The notes beneath the pieces were generated by a model. The model had not been told where the DNA came from. It saw nothing but the letters and a program-made list of their open reading frames with translations, and did not search any database. A program made the translations under genes and the position numbers. From positions 257,574-321,573 of the forward strand of contig CAVYVI010000004.1 of assembly GCA_963771905.1 (NCBI GenBank): a stretch of 64,000 nucleotides of DNA, in the 5' to 3' direction. Each line of letters begins with the position of its first letter. Position 1 is the stretch's first letter. Positions 9,774-19,087 of this stretch are shown in pieces. The DNA is from Palsa-147 sp963771905. Lineage in GTDB: Bacteria > Acidobacteriota > Terriglobia > Acidiferrales > UBA7541.

Positions 9774-11486
9774 ATGAATGGCGACACTTTCTCGCGCGCG
9801 GATCGTCCATTGCCATCGTCAAGCGGCGTTGCGCCGCGCGAGTCCGCATTGTCATGGACGCTTCTGTTGTGGCTCGCGGCGGCCGCGACTCTCGTCATTT
9901 CGCCCTTTTGGTTCCTCGGCAATGCCTCAGGCCACGATTTCCAATTCCATCTCGCGTCTTGGATGGAGGTCATCCGGCAGTGGCACCAGGGAATTCTCTA
10001 TCCGCGCTGGGCGGAATGGGCCAACTTCGGATTCGGCGAGCCGCGCTTCATTTTCTATCCGCCCTTGTCCTGGCTTCTCGGCGCAGCGCTCGGATCGATT
10101 CTTCCCTGGCGGATGGTCCCGGGCGCATTCATCTGGCTTGCCCTGATTCTCAGCGGCGTCACGATGCACGGTCTCGCGCGAAGATGGCTCTCGCCTCGCG
10201 ATGCGATCGCGGCCGCAGTCTTCTTCGCCGTCAATCCCTACCATCTCATCATCGTCTATTACCGCAGCGATTTCGCGGAGCTGCTCGCCAGCGCTCTTTT
10301 CCCCGCCCTGATCTTGTCCGCGATCGACATGGGACGCAAAGGCTGGAACCGCGTCCCCGCATTCGCATTTGTTTTCGCATTGATCTGGCTTGCGAACGGC
10401 CCCGCCGCGGTCATCGCCACGTACACGATCGCGATCGTCGTCCTTGTCGAATATTTCCTCGAACGCTCGCCGCGCGTTTTCGCGACGGCGGCCGCGGGCG
10501 GAGCTCTCGGCCTGGCTCTCGCCGCCTTCTACATCTTCCCCGCGTGGTTCGAAGAGCGCTGGGTTGACATCGCCGGCGCGCTCGCTCCTCAACTCGAACC
10601 CTGGAACAATTTTATTTTCATGCACGCCGACGATCCCGAATTCGTCATCTTCAACTGGAAAGTTTCCGCTGTCGCGCTTTTTGCGTTCGCTCTCTTCGGC
10701 ATTTCCGCGGTGATCGCGGCGCGCAAGCGCAAGTCAGCGCCGGAAATGTTTTGGCCGCTGTTCGTCACGGGCGCGACGTCGATTCTCCTGATGTTCCCCT
10801 ACACGGTCGCTCTCTGGAAATTCGCCCCGGAATTGAAGTTCGTCCAGTTCCCGTGGCGCTGGCTTCTATCCCTCGACGTATCTGCCGTTCTTTTCTTCGC
10901 CGCAGCAGCCGCATCTTTGCGGCGCCGATGGCTCGCCTGGAGCGCCATCGCCATCTGTCTCGTCGCCCTGGGTGCGTGGATGATGACGAACAACTGGTGG
11001 GACAGTCAGGACGCGCCATTTCTCGCGTCCTCGATCGATTCCGGCCGCGGCTACGAAGGCGCCGACGAATACGTCCCGCTCGGCTCCGATCGCTATTCAC
11101 TCCCCGACGTTTCGCCCATCGTCGCGGCTCTCGACGCCGATTCGCAAAAGCCCGTTCCCGACGACGCCGCGCATCTTCGCGTCGAGCACTGGGACGCCCA
11201 ATACAAATCGCTCCGCTCCGAATCGCCGCAATCCTTCATTTTGGCGCTGAAGCTGTTTCCCTACCCCGCGTGGCGCGCGACCGTGAACGGAACGCCCGTG
11301 CCGCTCGATCCGCTCGGCGATGCCGGCCAAGCGTCGCTGCAAGTTCCCGCCGGCACGAGCCGCGTCGAGCTGCATTTCGTCCGCACGCCCGATCGCACCG
11401 CGGGCGGGGTTATTTCTTTGTTCGCGGCCCTCGGCTTCCTCGCGTTCTGGCGAAAAACGCGCCGCGCAAATTCCCCGCCCGCATAG
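9774..11486 (+). CDS. Polytopic membrane protein, PTPS-related/GT-C-like
   Basis: 570 residues from the ATG at 9774; an upstream in-frame start at 9714 would add 20 residues. About 10-12 membrane helices are visible, starting with WTLLLWLAAAATLVISPFWF. The first large loop, GHDFQFHLASWMEVIRQWHQ then LYPRWAEWANFGFGEP, is the hallmark of membrane proteins named 6-pyruvoyl-tetrahydropterin-synthase-related, which have a GT-C glycosyltransferase-like topology with an acidic residue in loop 1. The C-terminal 130 residues are a soluble, probably periplasmic beta-domain. It faces the heptose-nucleotide genes convergently, so a role in transferring sugars from lipid carriers is conceivable but unproven. 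Confidence 0.75.
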   Translation: MNGDTFSRADRPLPSSSGVAPRESALSWTLLLWLAAAATLVISPFWFLGNASGHDFQFHLASWMEVIRQWHQGILYPRWAEWANFGFGEPRFIFYPPLSWLLGAALGSILPWRMVPGAFIWLALILSGVTMHGLARRWLSPRDAIAAAVFFAVNPYHLIIVYYRSDFAELLASALFPALILSAIDMGRKGWNRVPAFAFVFALIWLANGPAAVIATYTIAIVVLVEYFLERSPRVFATAAAGGALGLALAAFYIFPAWFEERWVDIAGALAPQLEPWNNFIFMHADDPEFVIFNWKVSAVALFAFALFGISAVIAARKRKSAPEMFWPLFVTGATSILLMFPYTVALWKFAPELKFVQFPWRWLLSLDVSAVLFFAAAAASLRRRWLAWSAIAICLVALGAWMMTNNWWDSQDAPFLASSIDSGRGYEGADEYVPLGSDRYSLPDVSPIVAALDADSQKPVPDDAAHLRVEHWDAQYKSLRSESPQSFILALKLFPYPAWRATVNGTPVPLDPLGDAGQASLQVPAGTSRVELHFVRTPDRTAGGVISLFAALGFLAFWRKTRRANSPPA

Positions 11487-11515
11487 CGTCCTTCAGCGCG
11501 CCGTCCGGCGGAAAA

Positions 11516-12238
11516 TCACGCTCCTTTCGAGGGTGGCGCGGCCGCACGAATTTTCGCTCCCGCACGCGTCGAGCTGGCCGAAACAGATTCGACCACGCGG
11601 CGGAAATAAACCTCCGCGTGCGGCGGAAATTCGGAAATCGCATCATCAGCGCCGGCGTCGCGCAGCTCCGCGTGCCGGCTAGGCGGCGCGTACCCGACGC
11701 ACGCCATACCCGCCGCCCGCGCGGCCACAACGCCCGCAACAGAATCTTCCACCACCACGGATTCGTTCGGCGCCACACCGAGCCGCGACGCCGTGAGAAG
11801 AAAAATATCTGGCGCCGGCTTTGCAACCAATACGTCGTTTCCGGTCACAACGACGGAGAATCGCCCGGCGATGCCGAAATGCTCCAGAGTCTCAACCGTC
11901 CGCTCGCCCCCAGCCGATGTCGCGACTGCCATCACGATTCCCGCATACGCAAGTTCATCGAGCACGCGCAAAAGCCCCGGCTTCGGTGCGAGATTCTCGG
12001 CGCCTCTCCGGTACAGCTCATCCTTTCGCCGGCCGAGCGCTTGCACTTCGTCGTCGGGGAGCGCGCCAAGAAAATGCCGCAGAATTTCGCGCCGCGGCTG
12101 CCCGGCATAGAGAAAATCCAAATTGATTGCTGCGGGATCAAGGCCTTGCTCGGCGAGAAGAGCTTTCCAGGCGGCTTCGTGAATCGGATGGCTATCGGCG
12201 ACGACGCCGTCGAGGTCAAAAATAACGGCCTTCAGCAT
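11516..12238 (-). CDS. HAD-family phosphatase (beta-phosphoglucomutase-like)
   Basis: 240 residues with the HAD motifs in order: FDLDGVVADS (Asp9 nucleophile, Asp11 acid/base), a helical cap at 15-90, VATSAGG (motif II), KPAPDIFLL (motif III Lys) and VVVEDSVAGVVAARAAGM (motif IV Asp). This is the subfamily I organisation of beta-phosphoglucomutase and sugar-phosphate phosphatases. It is the last gene of a minus-strand run hddC-hddA-gmhA-HAD, 39 bp after gmhA. In that setting it may act as the 7-phosphatase step normally done by GmhB, which is not itself present here; that is inference. The C-terminus after residue 215 is low-complexity. Confidence 0.85.
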   Translation of the reverse strand: MLKAVIFDLDGVVADSHPIHEAAWKALLAEQGLDPAAINLDFLYAGQPRREILRHFLGALPDDEVQALGRRKDELYRRGAENLAPKPGLLRVLDELAYAGIVMAVATSAGGERTVETLEHFGIAGRFSVVVTGNDVLVAKPAPDIFLLTASRLGVAPNESVVVEDSVAGVVAARAAGMACVGYAPPSRHAELRDAGADDAISEFPPHAEVYFRRVVESVSASSTRAGAKIRAAAPPSKGA

Positions 12239-12277
12239 ACGCGCGCAAGAACAAGAAAAAATCCGGCACGCAACGCC

Positions 12278-12910
12278 CTACTCTCCATTCGCGTGCATCA
12301 TGCGTTGCCGGACAGCGGTGAAAATCGCGTGGGAAGCGCACAAGTGCGCGTCTTCGACGTGCTGCATATTGTGCGACGGCACGATCAGGCAAAGCTCGCA
12401 CAACTCCTTCACGCGTCCGCCGTCGAATCCGGTCAGCACCATCGAAATCGCGCCGGCTTCGCGCGCCGCTTCAAGTCCCCGGATCACATTGCGCGAATTC
12501 CCGCTCCCCGAGATCGCAAAAACGAGATCGCCTTTGTGAACGAGGCTGCGCAATTGTTCCGCAAAAATTTCTTCGTAATTCGAATCGTTCGCCCATGCGG
12601 TCATCAACGGAACATTGTCCGTGAGCGACACCGCACGCAGCCGGCGTTTCTGCGGTGCGACGGTTCCCTTCCCGATGTCGCACGCGAAATGCGAAGCGAG
12701 CGCCGCGCTGCCGCCGTTGCCAAAAAGATAGAGCGTCCGGCCTTCTTCGTAGCCGCGCCAGATCGCCTCGGCAAAGCGGTCAATCATTTTCGTATCGAGG
12801 CGCGCGAGAATCCCCTGCAATTCGGCGATGTACTCTCGCGATGCAGGCAGCGCCGCGGCCTCCGTCGAAATGTGTTTTTCGGATTTCAAAAGTGATGCCT
12901 CAGCCCGCAA
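12278..12910 (-). CDS. gmhA: Sedoheptulose-7-phosphate isomerase
   Basis: 210 residues, a SIS-domain protein. LFGNGGSAALASHFACDI is the phosphosugar-binding loop, and AISGSGNSRNVIRGLEAARE is the second SIS signature. The spacing and VEDAHLCASH near the end match GmhA, which converts sedoheptulose 7-phosphate to D-glycero-D-manno-heptose 7-phosphate, the first step of heptose activation. Two related SIS families (DiaA, KpsF) are possible, but the presence of hddA and hddC just upstream on the same strand favours GmhA. A gap of 113 bp separates it from hddA. Confidence 0.87.
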   Translation of the reverse strand: MRAEASLLKSEKHISTEAAALPASREYIAELQGILARLDTKMIDRFAEAIWRGYEEGRTLYLFGNGGSAALASHFACDIGKGTVAPQKRRLRAVSLTDNVPLMTAWANDSNYEEIFAEQLRSLVHKGDLVFAISGSGNSRNVIRGLEAAREAGAISMVLTGFDGGRVKELCELCLIVPSHNMQHVEDAHLCASHAIFTAVRQRMMHANGE

Positions 12911-13023
12911 ACAACATATTTCTCAAGATATACCACCCTCCGGGAATCAGCAACGCCCAAGTGCTCGGCCCGATGCGGCGAATTACGGCAGCGTTGTCGC
13001 CACGAAGGGCGCGAAAAATACGA

Positions 13024-14028
13024 TCAGCCGCGCGCGAGAATCGGCCCGTTCTGGCCGTCATTGTAGAGAACCTGCGAGCCTTCTTGCGTCATGGCAAACG
13101 GCATTTCGCGCAGATGTGCGAGCGCCGCGCGAACCTGCTCCTGTTTTTCCGGCCGGCAGCACAGCAGCAAAAATCCCCCGCCGCCCGCGCCGAGAAGTTT
13201 CCCGCCATCCGCTCCGGCATCGCGCGCGAGACGATAGCTCGATTCGATCCCTTCGTTTGTGATTCCTTGTGCGACCCCCGATTTAAGCAGCCATCCCTGA
13301 TGCAGAATTCGCCCCAACGAATCCAGTTCGTTCCGCTCCAGCGCCGCGCAGAGCTCTTCGGCCAGCGCGGCCATCCGCGCGACCCGCGAGAATTTTTCCG
13401 CATCCGCCATGTTGCGCGTTTGCTCGGCGAGAATCGCGCTCGCGGGGCGTTCCTGCCCGACGTAGAAGAGCATCATCCGCTTCTCGAGCTCCGCGCGCGT
13501 CGCGGGCGAGCAAAAGATTGGATGCACCTCCACGCTTTCATCGGGATGAAATCGAATGCGATTTAGCCCGCCGAATGCCGTGGCATATTGGTCCTGCTTG
13601 CCGATCGGCTCCGCCACGCGCTCGATTTCGATTTGGCACGCCGCCTCCGCAAGCTCCGCCGGAGTTACCTTTCGCCCGGCTCGCGCGTACAGCGCGTGAA
13701 GCAGCGCCACCGTAAACGCGCTGCTCGACCCCATTCCCGTTCCTGCCGGCACATCGGCGAAGCTCGCAATTTCCATTCCCCGCTCGACTGCCAGCAGCGT
13801 CAAACATTCGCGCACCAGTGGGTGCTGAATTTCGGAAACACGCGCGACATCTTCGGTGCGCGAATACTTGATCCGAATCTTGTCGTGAAAATAGGGATGG
13901 ATGGCGATGTACATCGACTTGTCGATCGTCGTGCTTACCACCGCGCCGGTCTGGCGCCGGTAAAAGCCGGGGAGATCGCTCCCGCCGCCCGCGAAGCTGA
14001 TCCGAAACGGTGTGCGCACCAGGATCAA
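13024..14028 (-). CDS. hddA: Heptose 7-phosphate kinase (GHMP family)
   Basis: 334 residues from a TTG at 14028, chosen because the family begins LILVRTPFRISFAGGGSDLP and because this start overlaps the stop of the upstream nucleotidyltransferase in a TTGA arrangement, typical of translational coupling. A longer frame to 14100 exists but would overlap hddC by 76 bp. The GHMP ATP-binding loop is GTGMGSSSAFT, and LLGAGGGGFLLLCC is the C-terminal motif 3. It phosphorylates D-glycero-alpha-D-manno-heptose 7-phosphate at C1 on the way to GDP-heptose for S-layer, O-antigen or capsule glycans. Function is supported by both the family and its neighbours. Confidence 0.88.
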   Translation of the reverse strand: MILVRTPFRISFAGGGSDLPGFYRRQTGAVVSTTIDKSMYIAIHPYFHDKIRIKYSRTEDVARVSEIQHPLVRECLTLLAVERGMEIASFADVPAGTGMGSSSAFTVALLHALYARAGRKVTPAELAEAACQIEIERVAEPIGKQDQYATAFGGLNRIRFHPDESVEVHPIFCSPATRAELEKRMMLFYVGQERPASAILAEQTRNMADAEKFSRVARMAALAEELCAALERNELDSLGRILHQGWLLKSGVAQGITNEGIESSYRLARDAGADGGKLLGAGGGGFLLLCCRPEKQEQVRAALAHLREMPFAMTQEGSQVLYNDGQNGPILARG

Positions 14029-14840
14029 GCGAGTTTCTCCGTCAAAGCAGCAAGTCCCTGTGGGCTTCCTATATCGTAGAAAGGTTCCCGCGTCACCCAA
14101 GCGCGCATGCGTCCTTCCGCGATCAGCCGGGGATAGATTTCTTCTTCAAGCGAGCACGATTTTCCGGACGGAATGTCCGCCAGAACTTCGCGGCGCAGCA
14201 CGACCACGCCCGCATCCACGTGCGTCAGCCCATGTGAATCGCGCTTGCGATACGCCGTCACGCGGCCATCCGATGCGACCACGAGATTGCTCGGCACGGG
14301 CGCCGGCAACGCGCCCACCGAATTGTCGTAGGCGACGATCATCGCATCCGTTCGCGCCGTAGCGCGGGCATCCGTGCGCGCAGCCGTACGGCTTTCGCGA
14401 AACGCGTGGATCAGCGCGGCATAATCGATCGCCAGATACGTGTCGCCGTTCAGCACCACGAACTCCTCATCGAGCTGCGTTTCGGCATTCTTCAACGCTC
14501 CGCCGGTCCCCAGCGGCGCCGGTTCATGCGAATACGCGAGCCGCAGTCCCAGCTTTGCTCCATCGCCAAAATGCCGCTCGATCTGCTCTCCCAGATACGC
14601 AACGAGCAGCAACACCCGGCGCAGCCCAAACGACGCCAGCAACTCGAATTGACGCTGCAGAAACGGTTCATCCCCTACCGCGATCATCGGCTTGGGAATT
14701 TTCTCGGTCAGCGGTCGCATCCGCGTTCCCAAGCCGCCCGCCAGAATCACCGCCTGAAAATCGAGCTTGGGAACTTCGGCTTCCGCGGTTCTTCCTTCAT
14801 CTTTTCGCACGATCCGCCAAATCATAATCGAAGCCGCCAA
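14025..14840 (-). CDS. hddC: Sugar-1-phosphate nucleotidyltransferase, probable heptose-1-P guanylyltransferase
   Basis: 271 residues. The Rossmann-like nucleotide-binding signature LAGGLGTRMRPLTEKIPKP begins near residue 33. LGTGGALKNAE, the magnesium-binding VLNGDTYLAIDY and HVDAGVVVL follow in the order expected of the HddC/RmlA-like transferases. It would make GDP-D-glycero-alpha-D-manno-heptose from the 1-phosphate. An Ala/Arg/Thr-rich stretch near residues 145-160 (RTAARTDARATARTDA) is an unusual low-complexity insertion made of a short repeat. The true start could be the ATG at 14825. It is the first gene of the heptose run and overlaps hddA by 4 bp. Confidence 0.82.
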   Translation of the reverse strand: MAASIMIWRIVRKDEGRTAEAEVPKLDFQAVILAGGLGTRMRPLTEKIPKPMIAVGDEPFLQRQFELLASFGLRRVLLLVAYLGEQIERHFGDGAKLGLRLAYSHEPAPLGTGGALKNAETQLDEEFVVLNGDTYLAIDYAALIHAFRESRTAARTDARATARTDAMIVAYDNSVGALPAPVPSNLVVASDGRVTAYRKRDSHGLTHVDAGVVVLRREVLADIPSGKSCSLEEEIYPRLIAEGRMRAWVTREPFYDIGSPQGLAALTEKLA

Positions 14841-14935
14841 GCCGGTCGAGTCTGAACCTCCGCAATTTCCAGAAGCAACGCTTCGTGCTTCAAAAACATG
14901 ACGCTACAATGATCGTTTCTCATCGAACGCAAAAT

Positions 14936-16153
14936 ATGGATTCAACGCAGATCGTGGCGCCTGCACGAAAACAATCCCACCGCGGCCTCTTGCCATTTCT
15001 CGGCGTGGTCTGCGCCGTGGGCGTCGCCAATAATTATTACAATCAGCCTCTGCTTCTCGAGATGAGCCGAAGTTTGGGCGCGACGCCCGCGCGTATCGGC
15101 GGCGTGGCCGTCGCGACGCAAGTCGGCTACGCCGCGGCAATGCTATTTGTCGTTCCGCTCGGCGACGTCGTCGAACGGCGAGGATTGATGATGCGCCTGT
15201 TCGCCGGCGTGACGCTCGCATCGATTTTCACCGCGCTCGCGCCGAAACTGACGCTGCTGATTCTGGCGAGCTTTTTTGCCGGACTCACCGCATCGGTCAC
15301 GCATATTGCGGTGCCCATTGCTCCCGATCTCGCTTCCGGCGAGGAACGCGGCCGCGCGATTGGCACGGTCATGACGGGATTGCTTCTTGGAATCTTGCTC
15401 GCGCGCACGTTCTCGGGTTGGCTGAGCATGCTAATCGGCTGGCGCGGCGTGTTTTTCGCCGCGGCCGGCCTCAATGCCGCATTCATCCCGCTGGTCTATC
15501 GCACGCTGCCGCGGCTTGAACCGTCGAAACCGATGCGTTATTCGCAGGCGCTGCGCTCTCTTTGGGCGCTGTTTCGCGCGCACCCCGAGTTGCGCGAGTC
15601 CTGCGTGATCGGCGGACTCGCGATGGCGTCCTTCACCGCATTTTGGACGACGCTGGTTTTCCTTCTGGGCTCGAGCCATTACCGTCTGGGCGCGGGCGTC
15701 GCCGGCAGCTTCGGAATTTTGGGAGCAGCGGGCGCGCTGATTGCTCCCGTTGCCGGGCGGCTCAGCGATCGGCACGGACCCCGGTACGTGATACGTCTCG
15801 CGCTCGCGACGATGGCGCTCTCATTTGTAATTCTGTGGCTCGGCGGCGTCTCGATGACCGCCTTGATCGTCGGCGTGGTGCTCATGGATCTCGGCGTGCA
15901 GGCGAATCAAATCTCGAATCAAACGCGCATCTTCGGCCTCGCGCCCGGCGCGCGCGGCCGCGTCAACACGATTTACATGACCAGCTACTTCATCGGCGCA
16001 TCGCTCGGCTCGCTCCTCGCGGCCATTGCGTGGGAGCGCTGGCAGTGGACTGGCGTATGCGCGCTCTGCCTCGCTTTCACGGCGCTTGCAGGCCTCCGCC
16101 ATGCGAGTCCCTGGAAACGATTCGCCGCGCGGCCTGGACTCGAACCAGGATAG
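14936..16153 (+). CDS. MFS transporter
   Basis: 405 residues from the ATG at 14936; alternative in-frame starts exist at 14909 and 14885. Twelve hydrophobic helices can be counted. The segment GVANNYYNQPLLLEMSRSLG and the A-motif-like GDVVERRGLMMR are typical of the YybO/YwoG-type drug or sugar exporters of the major facilitator superfamily. A second cytoplasmic loop has GRLSDRHGPRYVIR. The last residues (RPGLEPG) are encoded by DNA identical to part of the T-arm region of tRNA-Gln at 43989-44010, so the C-terminus may have been altered by recombination. The substrate is unknown. Confidence 0.82.
   Translation: MDSTQIVAPARKQSHRGLLPFLGVVCAVGVANNYYNQPLLLEMSRSLGATPARIGGVAVATQVGYAAAMLFVVPLGDVVERRGLMMRLFAGVTLASIFTALAPKLTLLILASFFAGLTASVTHIAVPIAPDLASGEERGRAIGTVMTGLLLGILLARTFSGWLSMLIGWRGVFFAAAGLNAAFIPLVYRTLPRLEPSKPMRYSQALRSLWALFRAHPELRESCVIGGLAMASFTAFWTTLVFLLGSSHYRLGAGVAGSFGILGAAGALIAPVAGRLSDRHGPRYVIRLALATMALSFVILWLGGVSMTALIVGVVLMDLGVQANQISNQTRIFGLAPGARGRVNTIYMTSYFIGASLGSLLAAIAWERWQWTGVCALCLAFTALAGLRHASPWKRFAARPGLEPG
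16131..16152 (-). repeat. 22-bp copy of tRNA-Gln T-arm region
   Basis: The 22 bases here are identical to 43989-44010, which cover the T-arm of tRNA-Gln(CTG), and lie in the same orientation. Outside this block the tRNA fold is lost: no matching acceptor or anticodon stem can be built in the flanks. It is a tRNA fragment at the 3' end of the MFS gene, not a functional tRNA. Confidence 0.75.
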
Positions 16154-16416
16154 TCCGTACTCAATCCTCGACGAGACGCTGATGCGCTAAGCGGCGGCGC
16201 CGATTCGTTCGCCGGCACAATCATGCGCGAGCTGCGCGGCGCCGCCGGTTCGTTTCGCCGCTAGGGAGCCGCTTGATCGGCGAGGTTGAAATTGAAAGGG
16301 CTTCGTGCTGGGAGTATCATCCAGCCGAATCACGTCCCGCGCGCCTCTATTCGTCGGGAATCGAAAAAGGTATGGACCCAGCATCCCCTGCCGAAGACCG
16401 GCATTGAGGTAACGGA

Positions 16417-19062
16417 GTGTCAGCAACCGGACAGCCGCCCACTGCAGGTGAGCACATCGGCGGCTACGAAATTCTCGGCAAGATCGGCGCCGGTGGCATG
16501 GGCGTCGTCTACAAGGCGCGCGACCTCAAGCTTGACCGCATCGTTGCTCTCAAATTCCTGCCTCATCATCTTACTTTCAGCGGCGACGACAAGGCGCGCT
16601 TCACCCGCGAAGCGAAGGCCGCGTCCGCTCTCGACCACACCAATATCGGCGTGATTCACGGGCTCGAAGAAACTCCGGACGGTCAAATCTACATCGTCAT
16701 GGCCTTCTACGAGGGTGAAACTCTCGCGGACAGAATCCGCCGCGGCCCTCTTCCGCCGCGCGAGGCGATCAGCATCGCTGCGCAAGTGGCCAGGGGCCTC
16801 GCCGACGCCCATGCCCGCAATATCGTCCATCGCGATATCAAGCCGTCCAACATCATCCTCACAAATCGGAATGTCGCGAAGATCGTGGATTTCGGACTGG
16901 CGCGCGTGCTGAGCTCCACCAGCGGCACGAACAGCGCCAACACCAGTGGCACCGCCGCCTACATGTCCCCCGAACAAGTGCTTGGCAAGCCGGTCGATCA
17001 ACACAGTGATATTTGGTCGCTGGGCGTGGTCCTGGCTGAAATGTTGACGGGGCATCATCCCTTTCGGCGTGACGATCTCGCCGGGATGATGTTTGCCGTT
17101 CTCAATCTTCCTCCCGCGGAGATGGACGGTGTGCGCGTGGAGGAGCAACAGATTGTTTATCACGCGCTGGCGAAGGCCACCTGGGAGCGCTACCAAACTT
17201 GCGCGGAAATGGCCGTCGATCTGGAAGCCGAGTTGGCGCAATTGACCGCGCCCGCCGACCCAGGCTCGATCAGCGATACCGCGCCGACCCAATCGATTCG
17301 CGCGAAGGATTTTCGGAAAATTGTCGAGCACGCCTCCGCCGCAAGTTGGGGCGCGGCCCCGGCAAGAAAATCAAAATGGTGGCTCGTCGTTAGCGCGGCC
17401 GTCATTCTTCTGGTGGCGGGAATTTTTGCCGTTTCTTCTTGGCGGCAGCAGCTCGGCAGCATGATTGCTTCCGGCGGCGAAAAGCACATCGCGGTCCTTC
17501 CGTTCGACAATATTGGAAACGATCCCGCGAATGAAGCCATCGCCGAAGGATTTGTGGACAGCTTGACCGGCCAGCTCTCCAATCTCGACAACGGCCAGCA
17601 ATCGCTCTGGGTTGTTCCCGCGAGTGTGGTCCGCAGCCGCAAAGTTACCGATCCGATGGCCGCGATGCAGGACCTTGGAGCGACGCTGGTGGTGAAAGGC
17701 GGCATCCGGCGTGAAGGCCGCGAGGTCCATTTGACGATCGATGTGATCGATGCCAAGCGCCTCCGGCAGATCGGATCCGCGGTCCTCGACGATCCGAACG
17801 GCGATATGGCGGCGCTTCAGGATGAGAGCGTCTCCAGAATCGCGAAGATGCTTAAGATTTCGGTGACCCCCGATATGTTGGGCGCTTCCGGGGTGGGCAG
17901 TGCGCCCGCCGCTTACGAGTCTTACTTGAAAGCTCTTGGCTACTTGCAGCGCTACGACAAGCCGGGCAACGTTGACCTGGCCATCGGCACGCTCAAGGAA
18001 GCAGTCAGTACCGATCCGCGGTTCGCTCTCGGGTATGCCGAGCTCGGCGAGGCTTACCGCCTGAAATTTCAGTTGGACCAGGATCCGAAATGGTTGAGTG
18101 ATGCCTCCGCGAATTGCGACAAATCGCTCCAACTCGACAAGCGGCTCTCCGCCGCCTACGTGACTCTCGGGTTCATCCACGTCGAGTCCGGCAAGCAAGA
18201 CCTCGCCGTGCAGGAATTTCAGCGTGCTCTTGAGATCAATCCGCGCGACGCGAGCGCTCTGAACGGCATGGCTCACGCATACGAAGACTCGGCGCGACTC
18301 ACCGACGCAGAAGCCACTTTTCGGAAGTCAGCGGCACTCCGGCCGGATTACTGGGACGGATACGACGAACTCGGTAATTTCTACAACCGTCATAAGCGCA
18401 ATGCGGACGCTATCGCTCAATTTCGACGCGCGATTGAGCTGAGCCCCGACAACGCTCAGGTCTACAGCAACATGGCTGCCGCGTACCTCGACGGCGGCAA
18501 ACCGGAAGACATGTCCGCCGCAGAAGGGGCCTTGCGCAAGTCGATTGAGTTGAGCCCGAGCTACGCCGCATACGCCAATCTCGGCTATCTCTACATGCAG
18601 GAAAAACGCTATCCGGAATCCGTTGCGATGACCCAGAAAGCGCTCCAATTGAATGACAAGGATTTTCTGGTGTGGGGAAATCTCGCTGCCGCATACGAAT
18701 GGTTGAACGACAGCGGCAACGCCGAAGCCGCAGACCGCAAAGAGGTGGCGCTGCTTGAGGAAACCGAGAAGGTTCGCCCCGAATCCGCCAAGATTCAGTC
18801 GGAACTCGGTGTTCTCTATGCGAAATTAAAACAGCGCGAAAAGGCCGTCACGCGCATTCAAGCGGCTCTGGCCCTTTCTCCCAACGATCCGGATGTCCTG
18901 GAGAATGTCGGGGAAGCTTACGAAGTTTTGGGCGATCGCCGGCAGGCTCTGCACTACGTTGAATTGAGCCTGCAAAAGGGCTATGCTCTCGACGACCTTC
19001 GGAACGACCCGCAATTGCAAAATCTTTTGGCCGATCCCAATTTTAAATCGACCGGGAAATAA
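16417..19062 (+). CDS. Transmembrane Ser/Thr protein kinase with TPR sensor
   Basis: 881 residues from a GTG at 16417 preceded by a GAGG ribosome site. The N-terminal kinase (residues 15-275) has all core motifs: glycine loop GKIGAGGMGVVYKA, VAVK-type lysine in IVALKFLP, catalytic HRDIKPSNI, DFG in KIVDFGLA and APE-like MSPEQ. A single membrane helix (about 325-345, WWLVVSAAVILLVAGIFAV) separates it from an exported part. That part begins with a TolB-N/guanylate-cyclase-associated-like module (HIAVLPFDNIGNDPANEAIA, 355-490), followed by about eight TPR repeats to the end. This architecture is expanded in Acidobacteriota. The downstream small protein at 19088 is probably co-transcribed. Confidence 0.93.
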   Translation: MSATGQPPTAGEHIGGYEILGKIGAGGMGVVYKARDLKLDRIVALKFLPHHLTFSGDDKARFTREAKAASALDHTNIGVIHGLEETPDGQIYIVMAFYEGETLADRIRRGPLPPREAISIAAQVARGLADAHARNIVHRDIKPSNIILTNRNVAKIVDFGLARVLSSTSGTNSANTSGTAAYMSPEQVLGKPVDQHSDIWSLGVVLAEMLTGHHPFRRDDLAGMMFAVLNLPPAEMDGVRVEEQQIVYHALAKATWERYQTCAEMAVDLEAELAQLTAPADPGSISDTAPTQSIRAKDFRKIVEHASAASWGAAPARKSKWWLVVSAAVILLVAGIFAVSSWRQQLGSMIASGGEKHIAVLPFDNIGNDPANEAIAEGFVDSLTGQLSNLDNGQQSLWVVPASVVRSRKVTDPMAAMQDLGATLVVKGGIRREGREVHLTIDVIDAKRLRQIGSAVLDDPNGDMAALQDESVSRIAKMLKISVTPDMLGASGVGSAPAAYESYLKALGYLQRYDKPGNVDLAIGTLKEAVSTDPRFALGYAELGEAYRLKFQLDQDPKWLSDASANCDKSLQLDKRLSAAYVTLGFIHVESGKQDLAVQEFQRALEINPRDASALNGMAHAYEDSARLTDAEATFRKSAALRPDYWDGYDELGNFYNRHKRNADAIAQFRRAIELSPDNAQVYSNMAAAYLDGGKPEDMSAAEGALRKSIELSPSYAAYANLGYLYMQEKRYPESVAMTQKALQLNDKDFLVWGNLAAAYEWLNDSGNAEAADRKEVALLEETEKVRPESAKIQSELGVLYAKLKQREKAVTRIQAALALSPNDPDVLENVGEAYEVLGDRRQALHYVELSLQKGYALDDLRNDPQLQNLLADPNFKSTGK

Positions 19063-19087
19063 CACTTTACAAAAAAGGAGATACGCG

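Noticed and set aside
10751..12895. 714-codon Arg-rich frame on the plus strand
   Set aside because: It crosses the ends of three real genes on both strands and has an arginine content typical of shadow frames.
16128..16210. Possible tRNA gene at the end of the MFS gene
   Set aside because: Only the T-arm matches; no acceptor stem or 7-base anticodon loop can be formed.
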